From: Ruminococcaceae bacterium UBA5396
Lineage (GTDB): Bacteria > Bacillota > Clostridia > Oscillospirales > Acutalibacteraceae
Assembly: GCA_002410715.1 (NCBI GenBank)
Contig: DHOG01000041.1
Coordinates: forward strand, 16,357-24,954
Direction of reading: 5' to 3'
Length of the DNA: 8,598 bases
Shown: positions 1 through 6,353 of the stretch, piece by piece
Numbering within the stretch: the stretch's first letter is position 1
How the letters are laid out: each line of letters opens with the position of its first letter
Notes under the pieces: model-generated
Database searches by the model: none
Seen by the model: only the letters and a program-made list of their open reading frames with translations
Told to the model about the DNA's origin: nothing
Program-made: the position numbers and the translations under genes

Positions 1-240
1 AGCAAAACGGGCGGCCTTTGGCCGCCTTGCATCCTTCATGCGCTGAATCCATAGTCCGAAAATATAATCAATCACGATAACCGTTATCATGATTAGAATA
101 TAAACCGGTTCGCCCCACGCATAGAAAAACAGACTAACAACAAGCAGCAATGCGTTCTGCAGCCTCTTTGGTACAATAATATATAGAAATAAAACAACCG
201 GCAGAAAATAAAACAGAAAGAGCAGACTGCTGAATACCAT
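1..240 (-). CDS. MBOAT-family membrane O-acyltransferase (AlgI/DltB-like), N-terminal 80 codons only
   Basis: The gene starts with ATG at 240 and runs off the left edge, so only the first 80 residues are seen. They begin MVFSSLLFLFYFLPVVLFLY, continue with a basic IVPKRLQN turn, then a second hydrophobic segment containing SLFFYAWGEP, and a third ending VIVIDYIFGLWIQRMKD. The order 'FSSLLFLF...LP', 'VPKRLQN', 'SLFFYAWGEP' and 'IDYIFG' is the characteristic N-terminus of bacterial AlgI/DltB-type MBOAT proteins. These polytopic membrane enzymes pass acyl (usually acetyl) groups to the outside for O-acylation of polysaccharide, peptidoglycan or teichoic acid. The catalytic His of the family lies further downstream and cannot be checked here. 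A GGAGG Shine-Dalgarno at 248-252 sits 7 nt from the ATG, which supports the start. The gene follows a DUF4358 lipoprotein and an SGNH-fold protein on the same strand, fitting a surface-acylation cluster. The family call is firm; the substrate is unknown. Confidence 0.9.
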   Translation of the reverse strand, partial: MVFSSLLFLFYFLPVVLFLYIIVPKRLQNALLLVVSLFFYAWGEPVYILIMITVIVIDYIFGLWIQRMKDARRPKAARFA

Positions 241-435
241 TACGGTTCCTCCGGGTTATTGTCTCAGCGATTGGTTAAAAACCTTGGTCTTCAAGGTGAA
301 AAAATTGAGACAGTATTGATTTTAAATCCTTCGCGTCCTTTGGAAGCCAAGGTTTTTAATGTTCGGCTTGCAGCTTGAGCACAAAGGCGAGCAGCTTCCA
401 GTCGCTTGCTGAACCCATCGGCTTTCAGCCGGTGG
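241..435 (-). repeat. Structured intergenic element, possible dispersed repeat or leader RNA ahead of the MBOAT gene
   Basis: This gap holds several pairings when read as minus-strand RNA. (1) A perfect 13-bp inverted repeat joins 347-359 to 275-287. The stem continues with 4 bp (343-346 with 289-292) and 4 bp (337-340 with 293-296), interrupted only by small bulges, giving 21 bp and a 40-nt loop. (2) TGTCTCA in that loop (306-312) is the exact complement of TGAGACA at 260-266, which lies outside the stem and 7 nt before the GGAGG ribosome binding site of the MBOAT gene. The two pairings cross, as in a pseudoknot. (3) A hairpin with a 5-bp CGGCT/AGCCG core and a 3-bp outer stem covers 415-435, including the DUF4358 stop. 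No U-tract follows any stem, so none is a convincing terminator. The non-DUF reading frame through the element stays open and, from memory only, resembles spurious peptides repeated in Ruminococcaceae genomes, which suggests a mobile or dispersed repeat. No identity is proven. Confidence 0.5.
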
Positions 436-904
436 TAGCTGAGTTTGTATACTTCTCGATGGTTTCCTTTGCGGTGTCATTGTCATCCGATACACACAGG
501 ATAACATACTTTCCTTTTTGCATAAACACAGGGTTCTGCAGTTTTGGAACCTGTTCCGGAGCATAATCCTGAAATTGGTCAATATAATCGGCTAAGTGAA
601 GCTCAACAGCTTCATTAACACGTTTCGCTGCATCTTGGTCAACCGCCTCAATAACAGTGATTTCCTCGGACGTAGCCGATCCAACATAATTTTTTTTGAC
701 CTTTATATCTGTATCATCAATTTCATAAATATCGAAGAATGCGCTGTCTTTTGATTCGGAAAGGGTATCAACAAACTCAATGCTGTTTTTCAAGTCATCC
801 GCAAGCGCATTTACGTCAATCGTAATATCTTTGCTTGATTGACAGCCCGAAAATATTGCCGCTGAAAGAGCAAGTGCCGCTACAAAACCCATTATTTTTT
901 TCAT
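425..904 (-). CDS. DUF4358-family lipoprotein
   Basis: The protein has 159 residues. It begins with a lysine-rich MKKIMGF start, a short hydrophobic core and the lipobox IFSGC, with the lipidated cysteine at residue 21, so it should be anchored to the outer face of the membrane. The rest is acidic. It has a conserved-looking SATSEEITVIEAVD stretch near residues 76-89, an amphipathic helix (about 93-113), then QNPVFMQKGKYVILCVSDDN, which resembles the end of the DUF4358 domain. DUF4358 has no established biochemical role. As I recall it, such genes in Clostridia often sit beside MBOAT and SGNH/DHHW-type genes, as here, which suggests an accessory part of a surface acylation system. The start is supported by AAGGA at 915-919, 10 nt before the ATG. 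The gene lies 34 bp after the SGNH gene, so the two are probably co-transcribed. Its last codons and stop fall inside a hairpin (415-435) that may belong to an inserted repeat, so the extreme C-terminus may not be ancestral. Confidence 0.82.
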   Translation of the reverse strand: MKKIMGFVAALALSAAIFSGCQSSKDITIDVNALADDLKNSIEFVDTLSESKDSAFFDIYEIDDTDIKVKKNYVGSATSEEITVIEAVDQDAAKRVNEAVELHLADYIDQFQDYAPEQVPKLQNPVFMQKGKYVILCVSDDNDTAKETIEKYTNSATTG

Positions 905-938
905 AATCGGTCATTCCTTTCTGTAATCGGGAAATCAA

Positions 939-1940
939 TCACACCGCGATTCCCTTAAAAGTTCCGCTATTTGTGGTTGACGTTGCTTGGGTTGTCTGTG
1001 TAGTTGAAGGCTCGGTTATGGTTGTAGTTTCGGTACTGCTTGTTTCGGTTGTTTTTTTAGTCGTGGGGGTGGCAACCGGAACCTCGGTATGCATTCTTAG
1101 ATAATCCATCCATTTATCACAATAGGTTTTATTCATGTGAATCCCGTCTGTCGTAGCTTCGGCAGGAAGGTTCCCTTTTTTATCCTCAACCGACTTTCGC
1201 ACATTCAAATAAATGACTTTTTTCTGTACGCACATATCATAAATCAGTCTGTTGTATTTTAAAATGCGCGGGTTATTAAAACTGGGATGACTTTTTGATT
1301 TGGCCGCAGACACCGGAAGTATAGACTGTATAAAGATTTTCGCATCCGGCTGCGACTTTTTTACCGAATCCACAAGCTCGCCGTATCTTTTAATAAAGGA
1401 ATCAACCTGCGTCCATCCAAGCTCATTCAGTCCGAGCATTATATAGATTTTACCAAACTTCTTTTTTTGCAGCATCTTCTCGGCGGTCATTGTTTTCTTT
1501 TCAAAAGCCTTGTCATTGAAAAAGCTGGCTACATTCATGCCTCTTATTGCATAAAAGGTTGCCTTTTCGGGGGATGAATACATCATTAATCCCTGTGTTC
1601 TGGAATCACCGATAAAACAAGCATCGTCAAAGTATTCATCACTTACAGGAACTGCGGCAGATTCTATTGTTGCATTTGATGTAGCCGCGGTTGAATAAGA
1701 TGTGGCGGTAGAATCTGTCGTTGTGGTTGTGGTTTCTGTTGTTTCGGTGGATGATGCTGATAATGTTGTGAGGTCAGCGGAAGAAACAAGCTTATCATCA
1801 TCTTGATTAAACGCAAGCGCAATCAGAACAATCAAAAATAAGATGGCAATGAGCGCTGCTGTGACATATAAAATAACAGGAACCTTTTTACGGCGCCGCA
1901 CTCGTATTAACCGACGGTCGGGCAGTCCTTTTTTATACAT
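939..1940 (-). CDS. Membrane-anchored SGNH/GDSL hydrolase-fold protein with Thr-rich linker and tail
   Basis: The start chosen is the ATG at 1938-1940. A TTG two codons upstream is in frame but directly abuts the ribosome binding site (GGAGAGG), which lies 6 nt from the ATG. The product has 333 residues. A very basic N-terminus (RRLIRVRRRKK) leads into one membrane segment (about 20-44), then a Ser/Thr-rich linker (about 52-95) that should sit outside the membrane. The SGNH domain spans about 105-285. Block I is CFIGDSRTQGL with nucleophile Ser113. The oxyanion block is MLGLNELGW with Gly170 and Asn172. Block V is TDGIHMN with Asp265 and His268. A second Thr-rich low-complexity tail (about 289-324) follows. 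All expected catalytic residues are present, so esterase or acyl-transfer activity is plausible. In alginate, peptidoglycan and teichoic acid systems, SGNH-fold proteins pair with MBOAT proteins. The gap after glyQS is only 29 bp and no promoter was seen there, so read-through from glyQS is likely. The substrate is unknown. Confidence 0.85.
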   Translation of the reverse strand: MYKKGLPDRRLIRVRRRKKVPVILYVTAALIAILFLIVLIALAFNQDDDKLVSSADLTTLSASSTETTETTTTTTDSTATSYSTAATSNATIESAAVPVSDEYFDDACFIGDSRTQGLMMYSSPEKATFYAIRGMNVASFFNDKAFEKKTMTAEKMLQKKKFGKIYIMLGLNELGWTQVDSFIKRYGELVDSVKKSQPDAKIFIQSILPVSAAKSKSHPSFNNPRILKYNRLIYDMCVQKKVIYLNVRKSVEDKKGNLPAEATTDGIHMNKTYCDKWMDYLRMHTEVPVATPTTKKTTETSSTETTTITEPSTTQTTQATSTTNSGTFKGIAV

Positions 1941-1969
1941 AGACAACCTCTCCTGTCGAATGAATTAAT

Positions 1970-3343
1970 TTAGAACATTACTTTATCAGAGATATAGCTT
2001 ATAAGCTGATCAATTGCAATCCGTTCCTGTTGCATGGTATCGCGGTCACGAACTGTTACGCACCCGTCATTTTGGCTTTCAAAATCATAGGTGACGCAGA
2101 AAGGTGTACCGATTTCATCCTCACGGCGATAACGCTTGCCAATTGATCCGGCATCATCATAATCGGTCATAAAATGGCGAGCGAGCAGCTCGTAAACCTT
2201 GAGCGCCTCCGCCCCAAGCTTTTTGGACAGTGGCAACACGGCTGCCTTGAAAGGCGAGAGAGCCGAATGCAGGCGTAGGACCACGCGAGTGTCTTTATCG
2301 TCAACAACCTCTTCATCATAAGCATCACAGAGGAAAGAGAGCACCATACGGTCAGCGCCCAGTGACGGTTCAACCACATAAGGAGTATAGCGTTCATTGG
2401 TTTCGGGATCAAAGTAATCCAACTTTTGCCCCGAATGGTTGGAATGTTGTGTGAGGTCATAATCGGTACGGTCTGCAATGCCCCAAAGCTCACCCCATCC
2501 GAACGGGAATAAAAATTCAAAGTCTGTTGTAGCCTTAGAATAGTGTGAAAGCTCCTCCTGCTCATGGTCACGCAACCGCAGGTTTTCTTCGCGAATACCA
2601 AGCGACAGCAGCCAGTTTTTACAAAAGTCCCTCCAATATGAGAACCACTCAAGATCGGTACCGGGTTTGCAGAAAAACTCCAGCTCCATTTGCTCAAACT
2701 CGCGGGTGCGGAATATAAAATTGCCGGGGGTGATTTCATTGCGGAAGCTTTTTCCGACCTGCGCCACACCAAACGGAATTTTTTTGCGAGAGCTGCGCTG
2801 AATATTGCTGAAGTTTACAAAAATGCCCTGGGCGGTTTCGGGACGCAGAAATAATTCGTTTCTCGCATCCTCGGTTACACCCTGAAAGGTTTTGAACATC
2901 AAATTAAAGGTGCGGATGTCCGTAAAGTCATGTTTGTCGCAGTTCGGACAATTGATGCCCTGCTCGTCAATATACGCTTTCATTTTGCCAAAATCCCAGC
3001 CTGCGGGATTTGCGCCGGTATCTTCTATCAGCTTGTCCGCGCGATGACGGGTTTTACAGCTTTTGCAATCCATTAAGGGATCGGAAAAGTTACCGGCATG
3101 TCCGGATGCAACCCAGGTTTGGGGGTTCATAAGAATGGCGCTGTCGAGACCGACATTATAAGGGCACTCCTGTACGAATTTTTTCCACCAGGCTCGTTTT
3201 ACATTGTTTTTAAGTTCAACCCCGAGCGGGCCGTAATCCCATGTATTGGCAAGTCCTCCGTAAATGTCCGATCCGGGATATACAAAGCCCCTGCCTTTGC
3301 AGAGTGCAACAATTTTTTCCATGGTTTTTTCGGTGTTTTTCAT
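1970..3343 (-). CDS. glyQS: Glycine--tRNA ligase, single-chain class II type
   Basis: The enzyme charges tRNA-Gly with glycine using ATP in the cytoplasm. The preferred start is the ATG at 3341-3343 (457 residues, [20 protein letters not shown]). An in-frame ATG four codons upstream at 3353-3355 touches its AAAGG ribosome site directly, whereas the inner ATG has 11 nt of spacing. Class II signatures are clear: [14 protein letters not shown] near the N-terminus, RPETAQG (167-173), motif 2 with FRNE (200-203) followed by [10 protein letters not shown] (211-220), and motif 3 with GADR (329-332). Two CxxC pairs, Cys93/Cys96 (CKSC) and Cys132/Cys135 (CPNC), look like a zinc site. The anticodon-binding domain occupies about 361-454 and includes [18 protein letters not shown]. 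Length and architecture fit the homodimeric form found in many Firmicutes, not the separate alpha and beta subunits of other bacteria. It is the first gene after the 3412-3445 promoter. No T-box leader consensus (GGTGGNACCGCG) is present upstream, so glycine-starvation control by a T-box is not evident. Confidence 0.97.
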   Translation of the reverse strand: MKNTEKTMEKIVALCKGRGFVYPGSDIYGGLANTWDYGPLGVELKNNVKRAWWKKFVQECPYNVGLDSAILMNPQTWVASGHAGNFSDPLMDCKSCKTRHRADKLIEDTGANPAGWDFGKMKAYIDEQGINCPNCDKHDFTDIRTFNLMFKTFQGVTEDARNELFLRPETAQGIFVNFSNIQRSSRKKIPFGVAQVGKSFRNEITPGNFIFRTREFEQMELEFFCKPGTDLEWFSYWRDFCKNWLLSLGIREENLRLRDHEQEELSHYSKATTDFEFLFPFGWGELWGIADRTDYDLTQHSNHSGQKLDYFDPETNERYTPYVVEPSLGADRMVLSFLCDAYDEEVVDDKDTRVVLRLHSALSPFKAAVLPLSKKLGAEALKVYELLARHFMTDYDDAGSIGKRYRREDEIGTPFCVTYDFESQNDGCVTVRDRDTMQQERIAIDQLISYISDKVMF

Positions 3344-3376
3344 GCGTTGTGACATCCTTTCGAGAGCAATCCGACA

Positions 3377-3389
3377 GCAGTGATACTGC
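3377..3389 (-). other. Small hairpin in the glyQS leader
   Basis: Read on the minus strand, GCAGT, a 3-nt loop and ACTGC form a perfect 5-bp stem between the promoter and the glyQS ribosome site. It is short and could be chance. It has no U-tract and no T-box or known riboswitch features. I list it because it is the only clear secondary structure within the predicted 5' untranslated region. Confidence 0.3.
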
Positions 3390-3411
3390 CGTATGAAAGC
3401 TATTGCAATAC

Positions 3412-3445
3412 ATTATATAGTATACATTATGTATTTGATTGTCAA
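3412..3445 (-). promoter_or_regulatory. Sigma-A-type promoter for the glyQS transcription unit
   Basis: A perfect TTGACA -35 box lies at 3440-3445 on the minus strand. Several overlapping AT-rich -10 candidates follow: TACTAT (3417-3422) at a 17-bp spacing, TATACT (3419-3424) at 15 bp, and a perfect TATAAT (3412-3417) at 22 bp. The first two are the realistic choices. The motif ATAATGTAT occurs twice on the minus strand (3422-3430 and 3408-3416), overlapping the -10 area, and could be coincidental AT-richness or paired operator sites. The promoter sits downstream of the ATPase gene and about 70 bp before the glyQS start, so it should serve glyQS and probably the SGNH, DUF4358 and MBOAT genes. 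Confidence 0.7.
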
Positions 3446-3494
3446 TTGTTTTAGGGCGAAAGTTTCCTACAATAATAGAAAAAGCAGTTTTAAA

Positions 3495-3564
3495 GCCGCT
3501 TAGCAATTCAATCGGATACCTACATATTTATACCAACTCATTTTTGAGTGAATTACTAAGCGGC
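3495..3564 (-). terminator. 70-bp imperfect palindrome after the ATPase gene, possible terminator
   Basis: Arms of 16 bp (3495-3510 and 3549-3564) are complementary except for one position. Written on the minus strand, GCCGCTTAG...AATTCA pairs with TGAATTGCTAAGCGGC. The element begins 10 bp after the ATPase stop codon. After the second arm the minus strand reads TTTAAAACTGCTTTTT, an interrupted T-rich run, so it can act as an intrinsic terminator. The 38-nt loop is long for a terminator and contains its own small hairpin (ACTCA at 3536-3540 with TGAGT at 3545-3549, which shares T3549 with the outer arm). A small palindromic repeat element is the alternative. Placement favours a terminator; the loop length leaves doubt. 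Confidence 0.55.
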
Positions 3565-3574
3565 GGTCATCATT

Positions 3575-6253
3575 TTATATGTTACCCTTACGCCCGAAAA
3601 GGCGAAGGACAAGCTTCCTGACACAGTCGGCAGGAACAACCAGAAAAGCAATCATCAGGACGGTCTTAAGTTCTCCAAATGTGAGACCTGCAGTACGGAA
3701 AAGGCTGCCTCCGTAATAAATAAGCAAAATCTGAATCACTGCCACCATTAGCATAATCATCAAAAACTGCGGATTGCGCCTGAGGTGGGCAAGCAGATTT
3801 ACTCTGTAAGTACGCGCATTAAAGCTGTTGAAAACACCCGCAAAAATGAACAGGGCAAAAAACGCTGTCATGAAATAAGCAGGATTGCCCGCGTATCTGA
3901 AAAGCAAATGGATACGGGGAATTTTAAGAAAAGAGACACAAAGTCCAACGGTAAATATACCCATACAAAGAATCTGGTGCAGCATATATCGATTGAGAAC
4001 CGGTTCGTCCCGTCGTTTCGGGGGTTCACTCATGTATTCGGCAAGAGGGGGTTCGCCCGCAAATGCAAGGCCTGCAAGAGTGTCCATAATTATGTTTATC
4101 CACAGCATTTGCATTACCGTAACCGGAGTATCAATGCCGATAAAAGGTCCAATTATGGAAACGCCGACGGCACAAAGATTCATGGTAAGCTGGAAAATTA
4201 TAAATTTACGAATGCTTTTAAATATGGTCCTGCCATAAAGTACGGCCTTTGCGATGGAAGCGATATTGTCATCCAGAATCACAATATCTCCCGCTTCCTT
4301 TGCGACTTCGGTGCCGCTGCCCATTGCAAAACCAACGTCTGCCTTTTTAAGGGCGGGGGCGTCGTTTATACCATCTCCTGTCATTCCGGTAACCAGTCCA
4401 AGCTCCTGCGAAAGTTTTACCAGACGGCTTTTATCCGAGGGAAGCGCCCGGGATACCACTCGTATGAACGGCAGACGGCGTTTCACTTCATCATCACTCA
4501 TAGAGGCAAGAACATCACTTGTCAAAATCGCGTTCTCATTGTGTCCGGACAGCAAACCTGTTTCCTTTGCAATCGCCGCCGCTGTTTCGCGGTTATCTCC
4601 CGTTACCAGTACAACCTGTATTCCCGCTTCCTGCACCTGATTTACCGCGGCACGGGCTTCCGGTCGTATTTCATCCCTGATTCCTATAAGCCCAATCAGA
4701 ATAAGTCGATTAAAATCGCCCTCGCTATTAATCGGTGTCTCCGATACCGCCAAAGCCAGCACACGGAATGCTCGGGCTGTTAATTCCTTCATTTTGTGCT
4801 CAAGATGAAGACAACCAGGCAAAGGACAGATGTGTCCATTTTCATTGTAGCACCTGTTGCAGAACGGCAGCAGCTTTTCGGGAGCACCTTTAATCAACAC
4901 CAATTCATGTCCGCTGCCTGTTTTTTTTGTCGGTGTGATTCTGGCAGCGGAAAATTTTACGGAGCTGTCAAAGGGGACTGTATCTTTCTTTTGATAACTG
5001 TTTCTGAGAACAGGATTCCCAGGCGACACGTATTTTAGCAGCGCTCGATCGGTAGCATTGCCGCCGATTATACGTTTGCCCGACATGGTGCTTCCGGTAT
5101 TGAAATATCCCGAAAGTTCTATAAGCTCCCAGAGTACTTTTTTACGTTTAATTTGGGATGTGTTTTTATATTCTATTCCGTCGCCGCCGATAAACTGTGT
5201 GACCTCCAGCTGTCCGCGTGTTAATGTTCCGGTTTTATCAGTGAACAATATGTTCAAACTTCCTGAGGTTTCAATGCCGACAAGCTTACGGACCAATACG
5301 TGATCCTTTAGCATTCTTCGCATATTGGATGAAAGAACAACGGTGATCATCATCGGCAAGCCTTCCGGCACTGCGACAACCACTACGGTTATGGCGAGGG
5401 TGATTGCGTGAAGAATATGTTCTATAATCAGAGATGGCCGCTGTGAAAACTGATACATTACTAAATTTAAATTCATGCCGTTTTTTACCATGACGGAATA
5501 AAATAAATCTGCCATGGCAACAAGGAGGGCAGCCAGATAACCAAGCCGGCTCAGGGTTTTTGCAAGCTGCCCCAGTCTTACTTTCAATGGGCTTTCCCGG
5601 GTCTCATCCTGTACTTCCCCGGCAAGTCGGCCGTAAAAGGTTGAGTCTCCGACTTGTTTTACATGAAGCACCCCTTCTCCGGAGCATACAATGCTCCCCC
5701 GAAACAGATTGCTTTTTGAAAGAAAATCGCTGCTATTTTGGCCATAACCGGGAAGTTTTACGGCTTCTTTGCTTTCACCATTCAGTGCCGATTGGTCTAC
5801 CTTGAGGTTTCCTTCAATCAGGATTCCATCCGCTGGAACCCGTTCTCCCGACTGCAACAGAACGAGATCATCCGTAACAACATCGGCAATCGGAACTTCA
5901 ACAACCTTTCCCGATCTGCGAACACGGCAGTTGATACGTCCGGCATCCTCCTGCAGTTTTGCAAATGCCGACTCGCTGCCGTATTCCGATAAGGTTGAGA
6001 CAAATGTTGCAAGAAAAATTGCAATTGCAATACCTGCCGAATCATACCAGTCAAAATGGCGGAAAAGAAAAAGAATATTTATAGCAAGTGCGGCAAGAAG
6101 AACTTTTATGATTGGGTCGCCGAAGCTGTCAAGAAACTGACGGAAAAAACCCCTGCGCTTCTTCATTGTAAGTAGATTTGAACCGTACTTCAATCGCGAC
6201 TGTTCAACCTGTGTTGCGGTAAGTCCCTCAGTTGCCGCAGAAAACGGCATCAT
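3575..6253 (-). CDS. Calcium-translocating P-type ATPase, PMCA-like (P2B type)
   Basis: The protein has 892 residues and should export Ca2+ from the cytoplasm using ATP. The start is the ATG at 6251-6253, 8 nt after AAGGAG (6262-6267); the upstream in-frame GTG at 6260-6262 overlaps that ribosome site. The order of parts is as expected: an N-terminal cation-ATPase segment, membrane helices M1-M2 (about 47-90), an actuator domain with LNGES (157-161), M3-M4 with AVPEGLP (Glu297), phosphorylation motif FTDKTGTLT (Asp339), nucleotide-binding motifs including KGAPE (455-459), hinge motif MTGDGINDAP (Asp627, Asp631), then M5-M10. M6 has WINIIMDTLAGLAFAGEPP with Asn720 and Asp724. M5 (FQLTMNLCAVGV) lacks the extra acidic residue of SERCA pumps, so a single Ca2+ site of the PMCA kind is likely. 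There is no long C-terminal calmodulin-binding tail. The actuator loop has Asn where TGES is usual. Substrate is inferred from family; a related cation cannot be excluded. Confidence 0.93.
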   Translation of the reverse strand: MMPFSAATEGLTATQVEQSRLKYGSNLLTMKKRRGFFRQFLDSFGDPIIKVLLAALAINILFLFRHFDWYDSAGIAIAIFLATFVSTLSEYGSESAFAKLQEDAGRINCRVRRSGKVVEVPIADVVTDDLVLLQSGERVPADGILIEGNLKVDQSALNGESKEAVKLPGYGQNSSDFLSKSNLFRGSIVCSGEGVLHVKQVGDSTFYGRLAGEVQDETRESPLKVRLGQLAKTLSRLGYLAALLVAMADLFYSVMVKNGMNLNLVMYQFSQRPSLIIEHILHAITLAITVVVVAVPEGLPMMITVVLSSNMRRMLKDHVLVRKLVGIETSGSLNILFTDKTGTLTRGQLEVTQFIGGDGIEYKNTSQIKRKKVLWELIELSGYFNTGSTMSGKRIIGGNATDRALLKYVSPGNPVLRNSYQKKDTVPFDSSVKFSAARITPTKKTGSGHELVLIKGAPEKLLPFCNRCYNENGHICPLPGCLHLEHKMKELTARAFRVLALAVSETPINSEGDFNRLILIGLIGIRDEIRPEARAAVNQVQEAGIQVVLVTGDNRETAAAIAKETGLLSGHNENAILTSDVLASMSDDEVKRRLPFIRVVSRALPSDKSRLVKLSQELGLVTGMTGDGINDAPALKKADVGFAMGSGTEVAKEAGDIVILDDNIASIAKAVLYGRTIFKSIRKFIIFQLTMNLCAVGVSIIGPFIGIDTPVTVMQMLWINIIMDTLAGLAFAGEPPLAEYMSEPPKRRDEPVLNRYMLHQILCMGIFTVGLCVSFLKIPRIHLLFRYAGNPAYFMTAFFALFIFAGVFNSFNARTYRVNLLAHLRRNPQFLMIMLMVAVIQILLIYYGGSLFRTAGLTFGELKTVLMIAFLVVPADCVRKLVLRLFGRKGNI

Positions 6254-6276
6254 TGGCGTCACTCCTTCAGGTAGAT

Positions 6277-6323
6277 ATTTCGGGACAGGGTTAATGTTGT
6301 ACAGGATATTTTATTCCCGAAAT
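6277..6323. promoter_or_regulatory. Nine-bp inverted repeat flanking the ATPase -10 box
   Basis: ATTTCGGGA at 6277-6285 and its exact complement TCCCGAAAT at 6315-6323 bracket the -10 box (6303-6308). One arm falls in the -35/-10 spacer and the other in the early transcribed region. The arm centres are 38 bp apart. This layout suits two half-sites of a repressor, or a leader hairpin that could form only in part because the upstream arm lies before the expected transcript start. No known regulator motif was recognised. Confidence 0.4.
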
Positions 6324-6331
6324 CAGGTCAA
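6303..6331 (-). promoter_or_regulatory. Predicted promoter of the Ca2+ ATPase gene
   Basis: On the minus strand TTGACC (6326-6331, five of six matches to the -35 consensus) is followed after exactly 17 bp by TATCCT (6303-6308, four of six matches to the -10 consensus). It lies between the recG stem-loop and the ATPase start, about 50 bp before the ATG. The weak -10 box would fit a regulated promoter. Confidence 0.55.
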
Positions 6332-6353
6332 TATGACGAGAATACAAGAAGGA

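Noticed and set aside
415..435. Intrinsic terminator at the DUF4358 stop
   Set aside because: The hairpin is good but no T-run follows on the minus strand, and the outer stem has a mismatch. It is kept only as part of the structured element.
322..582. 86-codon minus-strand frame overlapping the DUF4358 end and the gap
   Set aside because: Most of it is a shifted reading of DUF4358. The part in the gap reads through the stem-loop element and looks like repeat translation, not a protein.
2167..2772. 201-codon minus-strand frame inside glyQS
   Set aside because: It overlaps conserved GlyRS motifs in another frame and its translation has no family features.
3216..3506. 96-codon minus-strand frame crossing the glyQS promoter and start
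   Set aside because: It runs through the promoter and leader and into glyQS out of frame, with no ribosome site and no domain.
3356..3574. T-box riboswitch upstream of glyQS
   Set aside because: This is a common control for Firmicutes glycyl-tRNA synthetases, so I looked for it. The conserved GGTGGNACCGCG-type antiterminator sequence and a Stem I-like layout are absent.
3785..4783. Long open frame on the plus strand (332 codons) opposite the ATPase gene
   Set aside because: It lies wholly inside the ATPase coding sequence. Its translation is rich in Cys, His, Lys and Arg with no recognisable domain. It is an antisense shadow.
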